Positions 37,850-47,844 of a stretch of DNA of 64,000 nucleotides are shown piece by piece. The position numbers and the translations under genes are program-made. Position 1 is the stretch's first letter, and the number at the start of each line of letters is the position of its first letter. The notes under the pieces were generated by a model that searched no databases, was not told the origin of the DNA, and saw only the letters and a list, made by a program, of their open reading frames with translations. The DNA lies in contig PTFA01000196.1 in the NCBI GenBank assembly GCA_003342895.1, forward strand, positions 828,515 to 892,514. The letters run 5' to 3'. This DNA is from Casuarius casuarius. Its lineage: Eukaryota > Chordata > Aves > Casuariiformes > Casuariidae.

Positions 37850-40800
37850 CGGATATGGAAATAACTTGGCTTTTGCAATCCACAGGAGAGTGTTTCATTT
37901 CATCTGAGTTTACTCACAGGAAAAGTTTATCTGTGCTGCAACTGCAAGCACTCTCACCTGAAAAAGGATAACACTGGCACTTAAAGCACACCTCTCTTTA
38001 AGCACTTTGCGTTATCTTTCGATGTAAATGAAGCAGTGAGAATGGATGATATCCTGTTGACTGAGATGCTACCTGCATTACACGTAATTGGGACTGTTTG
38101 TAGGCTTCAGCACTGACTTGACTGTCTTGCTTCTGTGTTTAAAGTGCTATGATGAACTCAGCCCTTGCACAGCAAGCAGGAAGAGGGATGCAATGTAGCT
38201 ACCATCAACTTGTATTTTTAAACCCCAAAGCTGTCAGTGGGTGGCCAAAAGCAGACAGAAGAATTAAAGGTACTGGAGTTAGTTCCCCAGTAAGGCAGAG
38301 ATGGATTTCCAAAAGTGCTCAGCCTTGCCTGGGGAGGATGGGAGTGCGTGGATGCGTAAAGTATTTGAAAGTTTGGCCCTGCATTGAGTGCTCCATTCTT
38401 GGCATATTCCTCAGTGTTGCTCCCTTCCGTTTTCTTTGCAAACGTGACCACGACATTTAAGTCTGCAGTTCCGTGGGAGATGCCTCTCCTGCCATAATGC
38501 TACGCTGTTAGTGATCTCGAGGTGTGCAGGTGAGCAGCTGTCCCGGCAGGTACGGGAACCGGGCCAGCCTCTCGGCTGAGGCGCTGGCTGGCCGTTCCTG
38601 GCTGCGGTGCTCTCGGACTGCCGTCCCGTACGCAGAACTGCTGCGGGCGGAGAGACGAAGAGGGAGTCCTGCCACAGCTGGGATGGGGAGCAACTCTGGA
38701 GCCAGGATCTTGTGATCAGGTAGCTGGGGAGATCCAATCGTGTAAAAAGCCTCATGGAAGAGGCTGCTTTGTGTCATAGAAAAGGGCTTTTAAATTTTTT
38801 TCAGAGCATAAATAGCCTGTAATTACACAGTGAGGACCCAGCAATTAAATGTTGATGGTAATTACTGGGTGGGAGAAATCACTGCATGAATTTAGGCATA
38901 ATTACTATGAACAATCATTATTTATTGTAGGTGTTGTCTGGGCCAACTCCAGTATGCAGGGCAGAACAGAGAGTTGTGGGGAGCAGTGAAATGTTTCAGT
39001 GATGATTTTATTATCTGAGCAATTATCTGGGACAGAGCATGGAGGCTTTTTCACTGGGATGGCTATAGATCCTGCTGTAGTGCATTGCTCTCCAGGAACC
39101 GTTCTGTACGCTTCCAGGATTGTGATGTTTGCCCCCTCTCCCTCCAACACACACACTGGAGAGGTGCTTTCTAGACATTAAAGGCATCCATGCAGGTTTC
39201 TTTGGAAATGCAGAAGCAGTGAGAAATTCACCCAAGGTTTTCCTGGAGCCAGTTGCTAGCGCCCTTCCAGGGTCATCTTTGGAGCTCTCTGGAGCCTGCT
39301 AATCTTAAATAAATGTTGTTTACAAAATACGTGGCCTGGAATGCAAAGATAGGGACACTGTCAGCGTTTCTGCAGTTCACAGAGGAATTAGGGGGTCACA
39401 AGCACAACATGCACGTTTTCCTGGTGAAAACAAGGCCTGAGTGGTAAGCTTCCTCTCCGGGGTTTGCAGCAGCAGAGAGCTCCCTGAAAATGTGGGATGA
39501 GTGAACCTACTGCTGCGGTTGAAACAGGGCTGTGGCTCTTAAGTGGCTCCCAGTAACCTTTGAGCTTCTTGGCCTTCCACACACAGGCTAAAAAATACCT
39601 ACAGTGTTTTGCAGTCTCCTGCCCTGTCTTTCCCTCTCCCTTTCTCCAGTCCACGCAAACTTGATGTGACTGCCATAAGCTTGTTCACAAGCTAGAGCAG
39701 CTTCCAGCTGACCGGTCAGTTTTGCCTGATGTTTATTTATAGAAAGCAGAATAGATGGGGAAGGAGTGATGCGTGTGGTATCTCCCAAGGGCAGGGATTG
39801 CCCTGGTAGCTGCACAGCAACAACTGCAGCGTGACAGGCATTGCAGTAACACAACACCTATTCAAACACAGGTGACGTAAAGGAGAGAAAATAGGGCCTT
39901 TCTCAGTGCTTAGAAGGGATCCAAGCACTTGGAGGATTCCAGCAGACTCTGTAAGAAAGTAAATTAGTTAATCCGTTGTCACTGAGCCTTCAGAACTTAA
40001 AAATAAAAGCCAGACTGTTTCAAAGTTGGAAGCCAGCAGCCGATGGCAGCTCTTAAATAGAAGCGGTCTTATGTGGTGCTTGTTCTGCTCAGGACAGAGA
40101 GGACTTTGATTTGCCCAAGCCCTGTGTCTTGTGCAAGTTCTCAGACAAGGAGGTCCAAGAAAAGCTAAGCCTCTTGCAGATTTATGGGGGTGAGAGGGAG
40201 GCAGATTTTCTGTGGGCAGATCATGAGAAAGGACCTGCGGCCTCTAAAGAGGAGCTACTGGGAGATTTAAATCCAAAACTGATCCCGAAAGCTGCTGCTC
40301 TGTTGCCGTTTAAGAGTAGGGGCAGTTCAGCTCTCTGAGTTCCTGCGCCTGGTGGTGCCCAGGAGCTCCAGGACGTGCACTGAGCCTTCGGCTCTCCAGC
40401 TGCGCTTTCCTCCGTCTCCCCGCAGGGCGCTCAGTCCAGCAGACACCCGCAGTGCCTCCCGACGGGCTCGGCCTGCTCGAAAATAAAAAGGCAGCAGTTG
40501 CAAAGGGCAAATGGAGGTGATTGTCCCCTTTTATACCGTTACCTGTTGTCCTTTAAGGAGCTGAGGTGGGAGAGACTCCCATTCCGCTCTCCCTCAGTGT
40601 TGGGGGATTCATATATCAGTAGCTAATTTAGCAGGCTGGTACCTGTCTGGGAGGGGGTGCTTTGTGCAGAGAGAGTTTGAGAGAAATTGAGCCGGAAAGG
40701 AAGAGCGAAGATTAAATAGTCTTTAGCTTAATGATCAAAGTGCTCCCTGGGAGGGAATTGATGCAGGCTGAACTGTCTTTTCTCCGAGGATTATTAATAT

Positions 40801-42500
40801 CTTTTTTAAACGGTAGCTTGTTATAAAGCTTGGATGGTTCTTGGACAAAGACTGGAATCCAGAATTGCACCGGGTGAGCGCCCTGCTTGTGTAGCCCGGG
40901 TCCCAGGACAGCCCGTGGGAGTCCTGTGCTTTGGCTGCCAGACCGTGCTGGCTTCTCCTGATTTGAACCATGCCGGGACAAGTATTGAGAGTGACACGAG
41001 CATACAAACATCTGGAGAAATCCGGGAAACTGGGTCATTTCCCCTGAATCAGTTACGCTGGCCCTCTAGTCTCACCTTAATGCGGACTTGGCAGGCAGGA
41101 GTAGGGCATGCACTGCCCTGCAGCTTGCGGGCAGACCCAGATCAGCGTCTTAGTTGACTCCAGAATTTGCTGCTGTTGCTTGGGCTCTGGTCCGCAGAGG
41201 GAACAGTCTCATTTCTAGACGTCGGGTGGCATTGGGCTGACCTCTGCTGACAGAGCGGGCGAAGGGCTGCAGCCGGAGGCAAGTGGGAGGGAGAGCGAGG
41301 AGTCAGTCGCCCTGCTGGTGAAGGGCCCCGGTGTTAAAGGCACAGCAGAAATCTGGCTCATGTAGCCGTGGCCCAGGTCCTGCAGAATGTCCTCCCGTGT
41401 TCCGGGCTTTCTCCCCTCTTTCTGTTGTGCTCTGCCCAGTACTCTTGTTCTTTGAGTCAAATGTTTCCCTCAAAGGCAGTAACATAAATCAATAAACGGA
41501 GAAATCGCAGTAGGAAGGATTTCTCTGTGTAACGGCTAGCGTAGCAGGGCCCTGATCTCACCTCTGGCCTTTAAACACAGGTAAAACTGGAGAAGCGAGC
41601 ACTCAACCTCTGCCTCCTTGGAGTCTCTCCCCATATTTCCCATTCCACTTTCATCAAGTCACTCTTTCCTTAAGTGCAGCTTTACTCTACAGATTTTTGT
41701 TTAACCTTGTATATGGTGTGCAATGTCAGTCCTTGAGAGTTTTACAGAATTTTCTTAAATACAAAAATACTTTCCTTAAAGCTGTGGCTCTAGGGTCACA
41801 TGGGAATTTTGTCTTTTGCAAACAAAAAGCTTCTCTCTCTGTGGTTTCAGAGGGAAACTGAGAAAAGTGCTCTCTGATGCCTCAGCCCAGAGGCCTGCTG
41901 GCCCACAGAGGTTTTTTGAAGCTGGTTTCACGTCCCCCTTTGGGTCTGATGTGAGAGGCTGGGGGAAATGGTACTTGCTGGCAGGCTGCAGCACGGAGAA
42001 GGCTCTGTTCGCACGAAGCAGGCGTTGGTTTTAAGTGCCAACAGGATACTGTGCAACCCTGGGAGAAGAGGACTACCAGAAAAAACAGGGAGATGTCACG
42101 GTGCTCAGCACCTTGACAGGAGGCCCCGGTGACTCCCCTAAGCACCGCCTGGAAACTTCTCCCTCAAATGCCTTGGCCAGGTTCACACGGCTCGGCAGCA
42201 GGTTCTGAACCAGGATCTAGGTGTGCTGTGTCCCAGCGCCACCCCAGCCTCTGCTCCCTGCCCGGAGGTACACGCATTCAGAAAGCTTCCCACGTATTCC
42301 TGACTGTCCCTTCCCCAATTCTGCAAGAAAGAACTGGAGAAACACAGATGAATTCATTAAAATGTATTTATAAAATCTTCAAGTAGCCCTCAAGAGTCAA
42401 GAAAATAGTTTTTGCAGTTACTTGAAAATAAGCACAAGGAAAACAGTCTCAGGATACTGCAACCCCTCTTGTCCAACAGGAAAAGGTCATTTTCTCCTCT
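37850..42500. other. Spacer between convergent FEM1A and TICAM1
   Basis: The two genes converge across about 4.7 kb. No open frame has recognisable similarity. Small GC-rich pockets near 38.5-38.7 kb and 40.4 kb have no promoter signature that I can defend. A cluster of TAATTA sites lies at 38.82-38.90 kb. Confidence 0.45.
38815..38935. promoter_or_regulatory. TAATTA cluster, candidate homeodomain-bound element
   Basis: Three TAATTAC sites (38,820, 38,859 and 38,899) and further ATTA cores lie in 120 bp of otherwise mixed sequence. Such clusters occur in developmental enhancers, but AT-rich DNA also produces them by chance. Confidence 0.25.
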
Positions 42501-42523
42501 ACTCCAAGAAAGTGGTACCTTGT

Positions 42524-42529
42524 TTTATT
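42524..42529 (-). terminator. Candidate poly(A) signal of TICAM1
   Basis: AATAAA on the minus strand lies about 100 nt after the TICAM1 stop codon. It would give a short 3' UTR. No better AATAAA is seen close downstream; TATAAA occurs near 42,370. Confidence 0.5.
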
Positions 42530-42630
42530 CACAGTGCAATAATAAGAACAGTCCCAGGAGATTTGTTATTATTTAGCTTAGGAATCAAGTGTGAATGTCT
42601 CTGGCCCTGATTGAACTTCGGCGTCTCTGA

Positions 42631-44835
42631 TCAAGGCTTCTCACCGGTTTCTTCTTCGCTGTCCTCCGGACCTGCTGCGGCAGTTTGCACGTGCATCGTG
42701 TTGTGGTCCCCGATCTGCACCATTCGAGCGTGCTGAATGATGAGGTGCGGGGCACCTCCTGGACCGTGCATCATGTTGTGGTGGCCCGATGGGAAGTAAA
42801 GTGTTTGGGAAGGAGAGGGACCCAGCTGAGCAGGCATGGGGTAACCAGCGGAGGGGGGAGGGTATGTGGCAGGAGGGACAGGCATAGGAAAAGGGCACTG
42901 TTGGGGCGACCGGTGAGGCATGAGCTGCTCCAGAAGCAGCGGTAAGCTTTCCAGATTTGGAACTGCTGACAGAGGCACCTGGGGAAGGGAGCCGAGGTTC
43001 AGATCAGCCAAGTTCTTCAGTGTTTGAAAGTGATCCTGATACAGCTGCAGTTTCCTTTTCTGCTCCTGGACTTGCTGTATCTGTTTCCACATGGCTTTCA
43101 GCTCACTGATCTTGCTGGGCGTAAAGGTGTTCTTTACCGTACTGGAGAACACAGGGGAGTTCTCATCCAAGGACACCAGCCCGCTCAGTAGGGGGGGGAT
43201 CTGTCTCCTCTCCAGGGGGTTCTCTCTGGGTACGAAAGGGATGACCGAGTTGTGCTTGGATGGTCGCAGGATGGACTCCATCAGAGCTGAGTTTGTCTGA
43301 AACATGCACAGCTGGCAGAGGAAGTTCTTGGTCAGCAAAAGGATGGTGAAAGCAGAGTTTTCCATAGCGTCTTGGAAGCACGACAGCTGGCCACGTCCAC
43401 CGGTGAGGAAGTCCTCGCAGAACGTGGCGCCGTTGGGAACCCCCATGCTTTCCAGCAGCTTCTTGACCCGACAGGCAATGTCCACATCTTCGCTAGCATG
43501 CAGGACAACGAAAGTGAAGAACTTTCTCTCTTCACCGTCTGGTTCTGATGTGGATGCTGCTTCGGCAGCTTGGACAGGAGGAGGGCGGGCTGGAGAGGAG
43601 GATGAGTGGAGGGGAGGGGGATATGCTAAGTTGGGAGGAGCAGCGTGAAGAGGAGGGGCTGAGGAGAAGGAAGAGGTATGAGGAGGAAGGGAACAGGCTG
43701 AAACAGGAGATGCAGTGTGGAAAGATTTGCCTGCTGAAACATCCTCTACAGCCCTGTGGGTGGGACCAGTATGCGCTGCGGCTGTCGAATCGGGAGGACC
43801 TGTCGGTAAGTCCTCTTGCTTTTGGGCTGCGCCTTCTTTCCGTGCCTGAGGTTCTGCTGTCATTGTGCTGGAAATGTGACTACTTTCGACAGGTTGGTTG
43901 ACAGCACTCGGTGTAGGAAGCTGGGTTTCGGGAATAGGGAGAGATGGATGGCAGGAACTGGCCTGCAGAGCCTTCTCCGGTCTGGGGACGCGGGCGGTTG
44001 CGCCCTGCGCGGGATGTGAATTGGGGCTGTTGGCCCAGCTCGTCTCCTGCGGGCCGAGGCTCTCGCTCTCCCCAGCGCAGCTCGTGGGCTCTCCGCACAG
44101 CCGGCTCGGCTGGGGGACGTGGTTACAGCCAGGAGACCGGGTACGGAAAACGGCTGTTGGCGACTCACTGATCTCAAAGCGACTGATGAGAGAAGCCGGG
44201 CTCCCCGAGGAACGCAAGGTCCGTGGGCCTGAAAGGTCCGACACGCTTCCAATCTGCACGGGGGAACTTCGCGCCACAAAGTTGGGGCCGGCGGTCTGGA
44301 GAAATCCCGTGTCCGATCTCGTCATCTGGAACCTGCCGCCTGAGCCCGCAAAGCCCACAGCAGCGCCGCATTTTTCCTGGGCCTCGGCCAGGATGCTCTT
44401 CAGCGGTTCCTGCTGCGGGTTCCCGCTGGTGCCGCATGCCTCGATGGCCGTCTGGTAGGCTCTGGCCACGGCTTCCCGACTGCACAGGTTTTCGTCTACC
44501 AGCAGCGAGTAGATCCGTGCCAGAAGCATCCTGGCATCTGCATCCAGCTGCGGGGGCTGCAAAGCCTCACCGTCTTCCTGCACTCCCGCAGCGCCCAGTC
44601 TGGTCCTGTGGATATATAGGGCTGCCTGGTCGTTCCTCAAAGTATCCAGACAAATTCTTGCATCTGCTTCTTGCCCCAAAGTAAGCAGGACCATGGCTTG
44701 CAATAATCTGCTGCTGGGCTTGGATATCAAGTGCTTCAGTTTATATTTGAGGATAAGGAGTTTATCTTCTGGGATCTGGGACAGAATATTAAAAATGTGC
44801 TCAAAGCTTGGCTGGACCTCGGCACTCTGTGCCAT
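42631..44835 (-). CDS. TICAM1: TIR domain-containing adaptor TRIF (TICAM1)
   Basis: The 734-residue protein is encoded in a single coding exon, as in human TICAM1 (712 aa). The start is the ATG at 44,835 (gagATGG context). A splice acceptor, cttctgcag, ends at 44,864, so the exon carries 28 nt of 5' UTR; the open frame continues upstream only through a TTG. An N-terminal helical domain (about 5-155) contains PEDKLLILKYKLKHLI. A TRAF6-type PxExxW motif (PQETSW, 262-267), an IRF-docking pLxIS-like RFEIS (219-223), a Pro-rich stretch (about 380-425), the TIR domain (about 438-582, FFTFVVLHASEDVD) and a C-terminal RHIM (core VQIGDHNTM, 706-714) follow. TRIF links TLR3 (and TLR4) to TBK1/IRF, NF-kB and RIPK1/RIPK3. 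The BB loop has Gly-Gly (479-480) where human has Pro-Gly. Confidence 0.97.
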   Translation of the reverse strand: MAQSAEVQPSFEHIFNILSQIPEDKLLILKYKLKHLISKPSSRLLQAMVLLTLGQEADARICLDTLRNDQAALYIHRTRLGAAGVQEDGEALQPPQLDADARMLLARIYSLLVDENLCSREAVARAYQTAIEACGTSGNPQQEPLKSILAEAQEKCGAAVGFAGSGGRFQMTRSDTGFLQTAGPNFVARSSPVQIGSVSDLSGPRTLRSSGSPASLISRFEISESPTAVFRTRSPGCNHVPQPSRLCGEPTSCAGESESLGPQETSWANSPNSHPAQGATARVPRPEKALQASSCHPSLPIPETQLPTPSAVNQPVESSHISSTMTAEPQARKEGAAQKQEDLPTGPPDSTAAAHTGPTHRAVEDVSAGKSFHTASPVSACSLPPHTSSFSSAPPLHAAPPNLAYPPPLHSSSSPARPPPVQAAEAASTSEPDGEERKFFTFVVLHASEDVDIACRVKKLLESMGVPNGATFCEDFLTGGRGQLSCFQDAMENSAFTILLLTKNFLCQLCMFQTNSALMESILRPSKHNSVIPFVPRENPLERRQIPPLLSGLVSLDENSPVFSSTVKNTFTPSKISELKAMWKQIQQVQEQKRKLQLYQDHFQTLKNLADLNLGSLPQVPLSAVPNLESLPLLLEQLMPHRSPQQCPFPMPVPPATYPPPSAGYPMPAQLGPSPSQTLYFPSGHHNMMHGPGGAPHLIIQHARMVQIGDHNTMHVQTAAAGPEDSEEETGEKP

Positions 44836-44863
44836 CTCATCAGCTGCTTCTCCAGACAACGTG

Positions 44864-46190
44864 CTGCAGAAGCATGGATGGAAAAAGCATATTACAGTCT
44901 CTAGAGCAAAGGCTTGTTTCCTTATGGTACTTTAGGTGCTGCACGAGGAGTAGGTGCTCGTTGCTCAGGGGCACGTCTCAGGATCAGGGACAGTCTCTCC
45001 CCTGAAGAACTGGCCAGATGAACCTGTGAGGAGAGGAAGGGGTGATGATGTTCAGAAATAGTGAGGCTGGGAGACTCCTGGCAAGGTCTGCAGATAAGTA
45101 TTTTTGCATCTCTTTGGTACTTGCACGTCCCGGTGCTTGTTTGAAATGTGCTCCACACATTATTCCAAGTGTATTATTAAGCAAACAGTAAGTTCTTCAC
45201 ATTCATTATATGCTAACTAAACTGTTATAAAATAATTGCTAAACTAATAATATATTTAGGTAAATCCAAGTGTCCAGCTGGCTCATATCAACTGTTTGCC
45301 TCCACCAGTGGCCTCTTGGGCAGGGGCTGATCGCAGGGGCCTCACAGCATCCTTGTAATGGGCAGTTAAGGAATAAAGCCCCGCTCAGAGGAAGCCTCCT
45401 GCCAACCACGGGCCCCACGTCCAGGTCCTCTAATTGCTCGTACCCTGCCAGGAGGGTTATACTCCTTTCGAGCTGTCTAATGAAACTGTGGACGTACACA
45501 TTATGGCCATACGCATCTAATCCCCGAACCCCGCTAAGCCCTTGCACTCACCGAAGCCAGCTGAACGGAGTTCAATTAACCAGCAGACGTTGTCCGCAGG
45601 GCGAGGGAGGTCTGGGTCTCCGGCAGGCGAGAAGTTGCTCCTTGAGGATGCGCTGGCAGTGACTGATCGCCTTGAAAAATCTTTCTCTATTTAAAGGAAA
45701 AGCAGAAAAACAGTGTGCTTAAGAATAGCTGTCAACAACCGGACTTCTGGGGAAAGTTTGTAATTTCAAATTGTTTTTCTCTCTCATAAAAATCCTCTAA
45801 TTGCTTAATGAATGAGCTCAAGCTGAGCCTGAGGAAGTTGTTGCCATTCTACGAAAATCTCTGATTCAGTGAAACAACTAAGGAAGGCAAGAAAAAGGAG
45901 AAAAAAAGGAAGTCCAGGCATTCAAAACAGCAGAGGAGACCTTTGACACTTATTGAGGTCCTACCCCTTCGTGAGTCAGCAAAACCTCCCGTTTCCCCCC
46001 AAATCTCTGCTCCCTCTTGCTGCCGAGCCTGCTCCCTCGCACCGTGGGCTGAGCCGGGCCCTGAGGCCGCTCTCGCCCCCGCCAGCCCTCGGTAGCGGTT
46101 CCCCCTTCGCCCGCTTTGTGCTGCCCGCTCTTGCAAACCTGCACCCCGAGGTGCGGGCCGGGAAGGGCCGGGAAGGGCCGCCGCGCCTAC
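44864..46190 (-). other. TICAM1: TICAM1 intron 1
   Basis: The intron is bounded by donor CAG|GTAGGC (GT at 46,190-46,189) and acceptor CTGCAG (AG at 44,865-44,864). It contains no recognisable coding sequence. One intron in the 5' UTR is the arrangement in mammals. Confidence 0.7.
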
Positions 46191-46560
46191 CTGCAGGGCT
46201 GCCGCGCTCCCAGCGCCTCCGCGGAGCTGCCCCGGCTCCCCCGGCCCCGGCGCGGATATGGCGGCTCCGGCTCCGGCTCTGGCTCCGGCCGCGCTCCCGG
46301 GCGCCCAGGCTGCCGGGCTGTGCTGGTGCTGCCACCGCTGCCGCCCCGGGCAGCGGTTCCCGGCCGGGCCGTGTGCAGGTGGAAACGCGGCGCTTTCAGT
46401 TTCGCCGGGCTCGGTGTCACGGGGAGCCGCCCGCCCCGGCGGGGCCTGATGTCACACGAGGAAGCGGCGGTGCTCGGAGTGCCGGGGCGGAGCGGGGCGC
46501 GGGGAGCCCGGAGCGCTGGGGGCGAGCGGGGCAGGGGGAGCCCGGGGCGCCGAGGTGGAG
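46191..46560 (-). promoter_or_regulatory. TICAM1: TICAM1 non-coding exon 1 and CpG promoter
   Basis: Dense CpG runs from about 45,980 to 46,560. On the minus strand the likely exon 1 ends at 46,191 with CTGCAG before GTAGGC. Upstream of it lie an ISRE-type GAAACTGAAA (46,394-46,403), a CRE-like TGATGTCA (46,447-46,454) and an ETS core GGAA (46,460-46,463). There is no TATA box. The transcription start is not defined. A 10-bp GGGCCGGGAA tandem (46,151-46,180) lies just inside intron 1. Confidence 0.65.
46394..46403 (-). promoter_or_regulatory. ISRE/IRF element in TICAM1 promoter
   Basis: The plus strand reads TTTCAGTTTC, that is GAAACTGAAA on the gene strand, a perfect match to the GAAANNGAAA IRF/ISGF3 core. 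It lies about 200 bp upstream of the exon 1 donor, inside the CpG island. Confidence 0.65.
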
Positions 46561-47450
46561 TCAGGGTGGAGGCTGGAGCTGGAGGCTGATGGGGGAAGTC
46601 GTATGGACAGAGCCAAACCTCAGGGAACGGGCAGAAGCCTCCAGGGGGGAAGGATAGCGGAGATACTTTTCCACTAAAGACTGACGCAGAGCATGGGACC
46701 TACCCGGAGTGTGTATTTCCAGCAAAGGGGAGAAAAACCAGAAGGGAAAACAGCAATTAGGAGATGATTAAAGTGCTTCCTACTCATTCAGGCGAAGAGA
46801 AGGTGATGCTAGTGCTTGGTCATTACCTTTACTAAGCAGAGCTGCTGCAGCTTTAGATGCACACAAGAAACCAGTGTTTGCATGAAAGCAGTTCACGTTT
46901 TATTTTGAAATCTGCCTTTTTCCATTTCTCCAGCGTTAGCACTGATAACTTACTTAGGTAACCCATGTCCTGGTATGGTATGCTAAGAATGATTACAAAA
47001 ACATTGTTTACTGGGAAAAAACAGGGCCTATCTCCCCTATTTTAATGACAAGATATCCCTTAACCATGGTAGAGAACTTGCAGAAAAAGCTGCCTCATGA
47101 GCCAGCTTCTCAATGGCTGCAAAGTGTTTCATGCATAGGGTTACTTAAGGACCATCTGTTTGTGTTTAAAGTCATTTATACAGATTAAGAAAATAATCCC
47201 ACTGAAAACTGGCATGCTTGAAAGAAAACTCCACCTTGTAAGTGTTTTTCTGTGAAAGGAAGGTGTTTGGCTGTTCTGTAAAGACAAGTCCCCTTGGAGA
47301 AGAGCCCTCTTGCCCCCAGCGGTTCCTGGTCTGCTGCAGGTCTCGGCCTCGCAGGGAGCGGCACAGTCAGGAGGGAAGTAGTGGCTGTAACGTAGAGCTT
47401 TAAACTTGTAGCAGGAGGGAAACAGTATCAAAGAGGTCAAGTGCATCATC
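46560..47450. other. Spacer between PLIN3 3' end and TICAM1 promoter
   Basis: About 0.9 kb of ordinary sequence separates the two tandem minus-strand genes. A second minus-strand AATAAA (46,898-46,903) could serve as a distal PLIN3 poly(A) signal. Confidence 0.5.
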
Positions 47451-47474
47451 CTCTTAAGATGCAGCTTAGATGAG

Positions 47475-47480
47475 TTTATT
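47475..47480 (-). terminator. Candidate poly(A) signal of PLIN3
   Basis: AATAAA on the minus strand lies about 365 nt after the PLIN3 stop codon. Confidence 0.55.
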
Positions 47481-47844
47481 AAAAAAAATCCAACTTAAAA
47501 AGTTTCAAGAGCATTTCTTCTCTCCTACAGCTCATCACAGCAAGAATTAGCCATTCACACATACAGCGGTGCCGACTTATTTAGAAAGCCAAAATACAGG
47601 TCCCCGTCTTCCCTTTCAATGCAGCATGCTTTATAAGAGAAGGTATGCAACCTTCGTGCCAGAATCCACCCACCTTGGTTATCAAGCTTCCTTGCAAGCT
47701 ACACCTTACTGTAAGCTCAGCTACCTCCAAAGCCCGGGACAGGGCGTCAGAGCGGGAGGCTCTCCTGGTAAGATTGGCAGCTGGGCACATGATTAAAAAA
47801 AAAAAGTTCTAGCCAAGGGGCTTGGCTAGAACGGCTGGGATTTT

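Noticed and set aside
44836..44859. Eight extra N-terminal residues of TICAM1
   Set aside because: The first codon there is TTG. The first ATG, at 44,835, has a good context just downstream of a splice acceptor.
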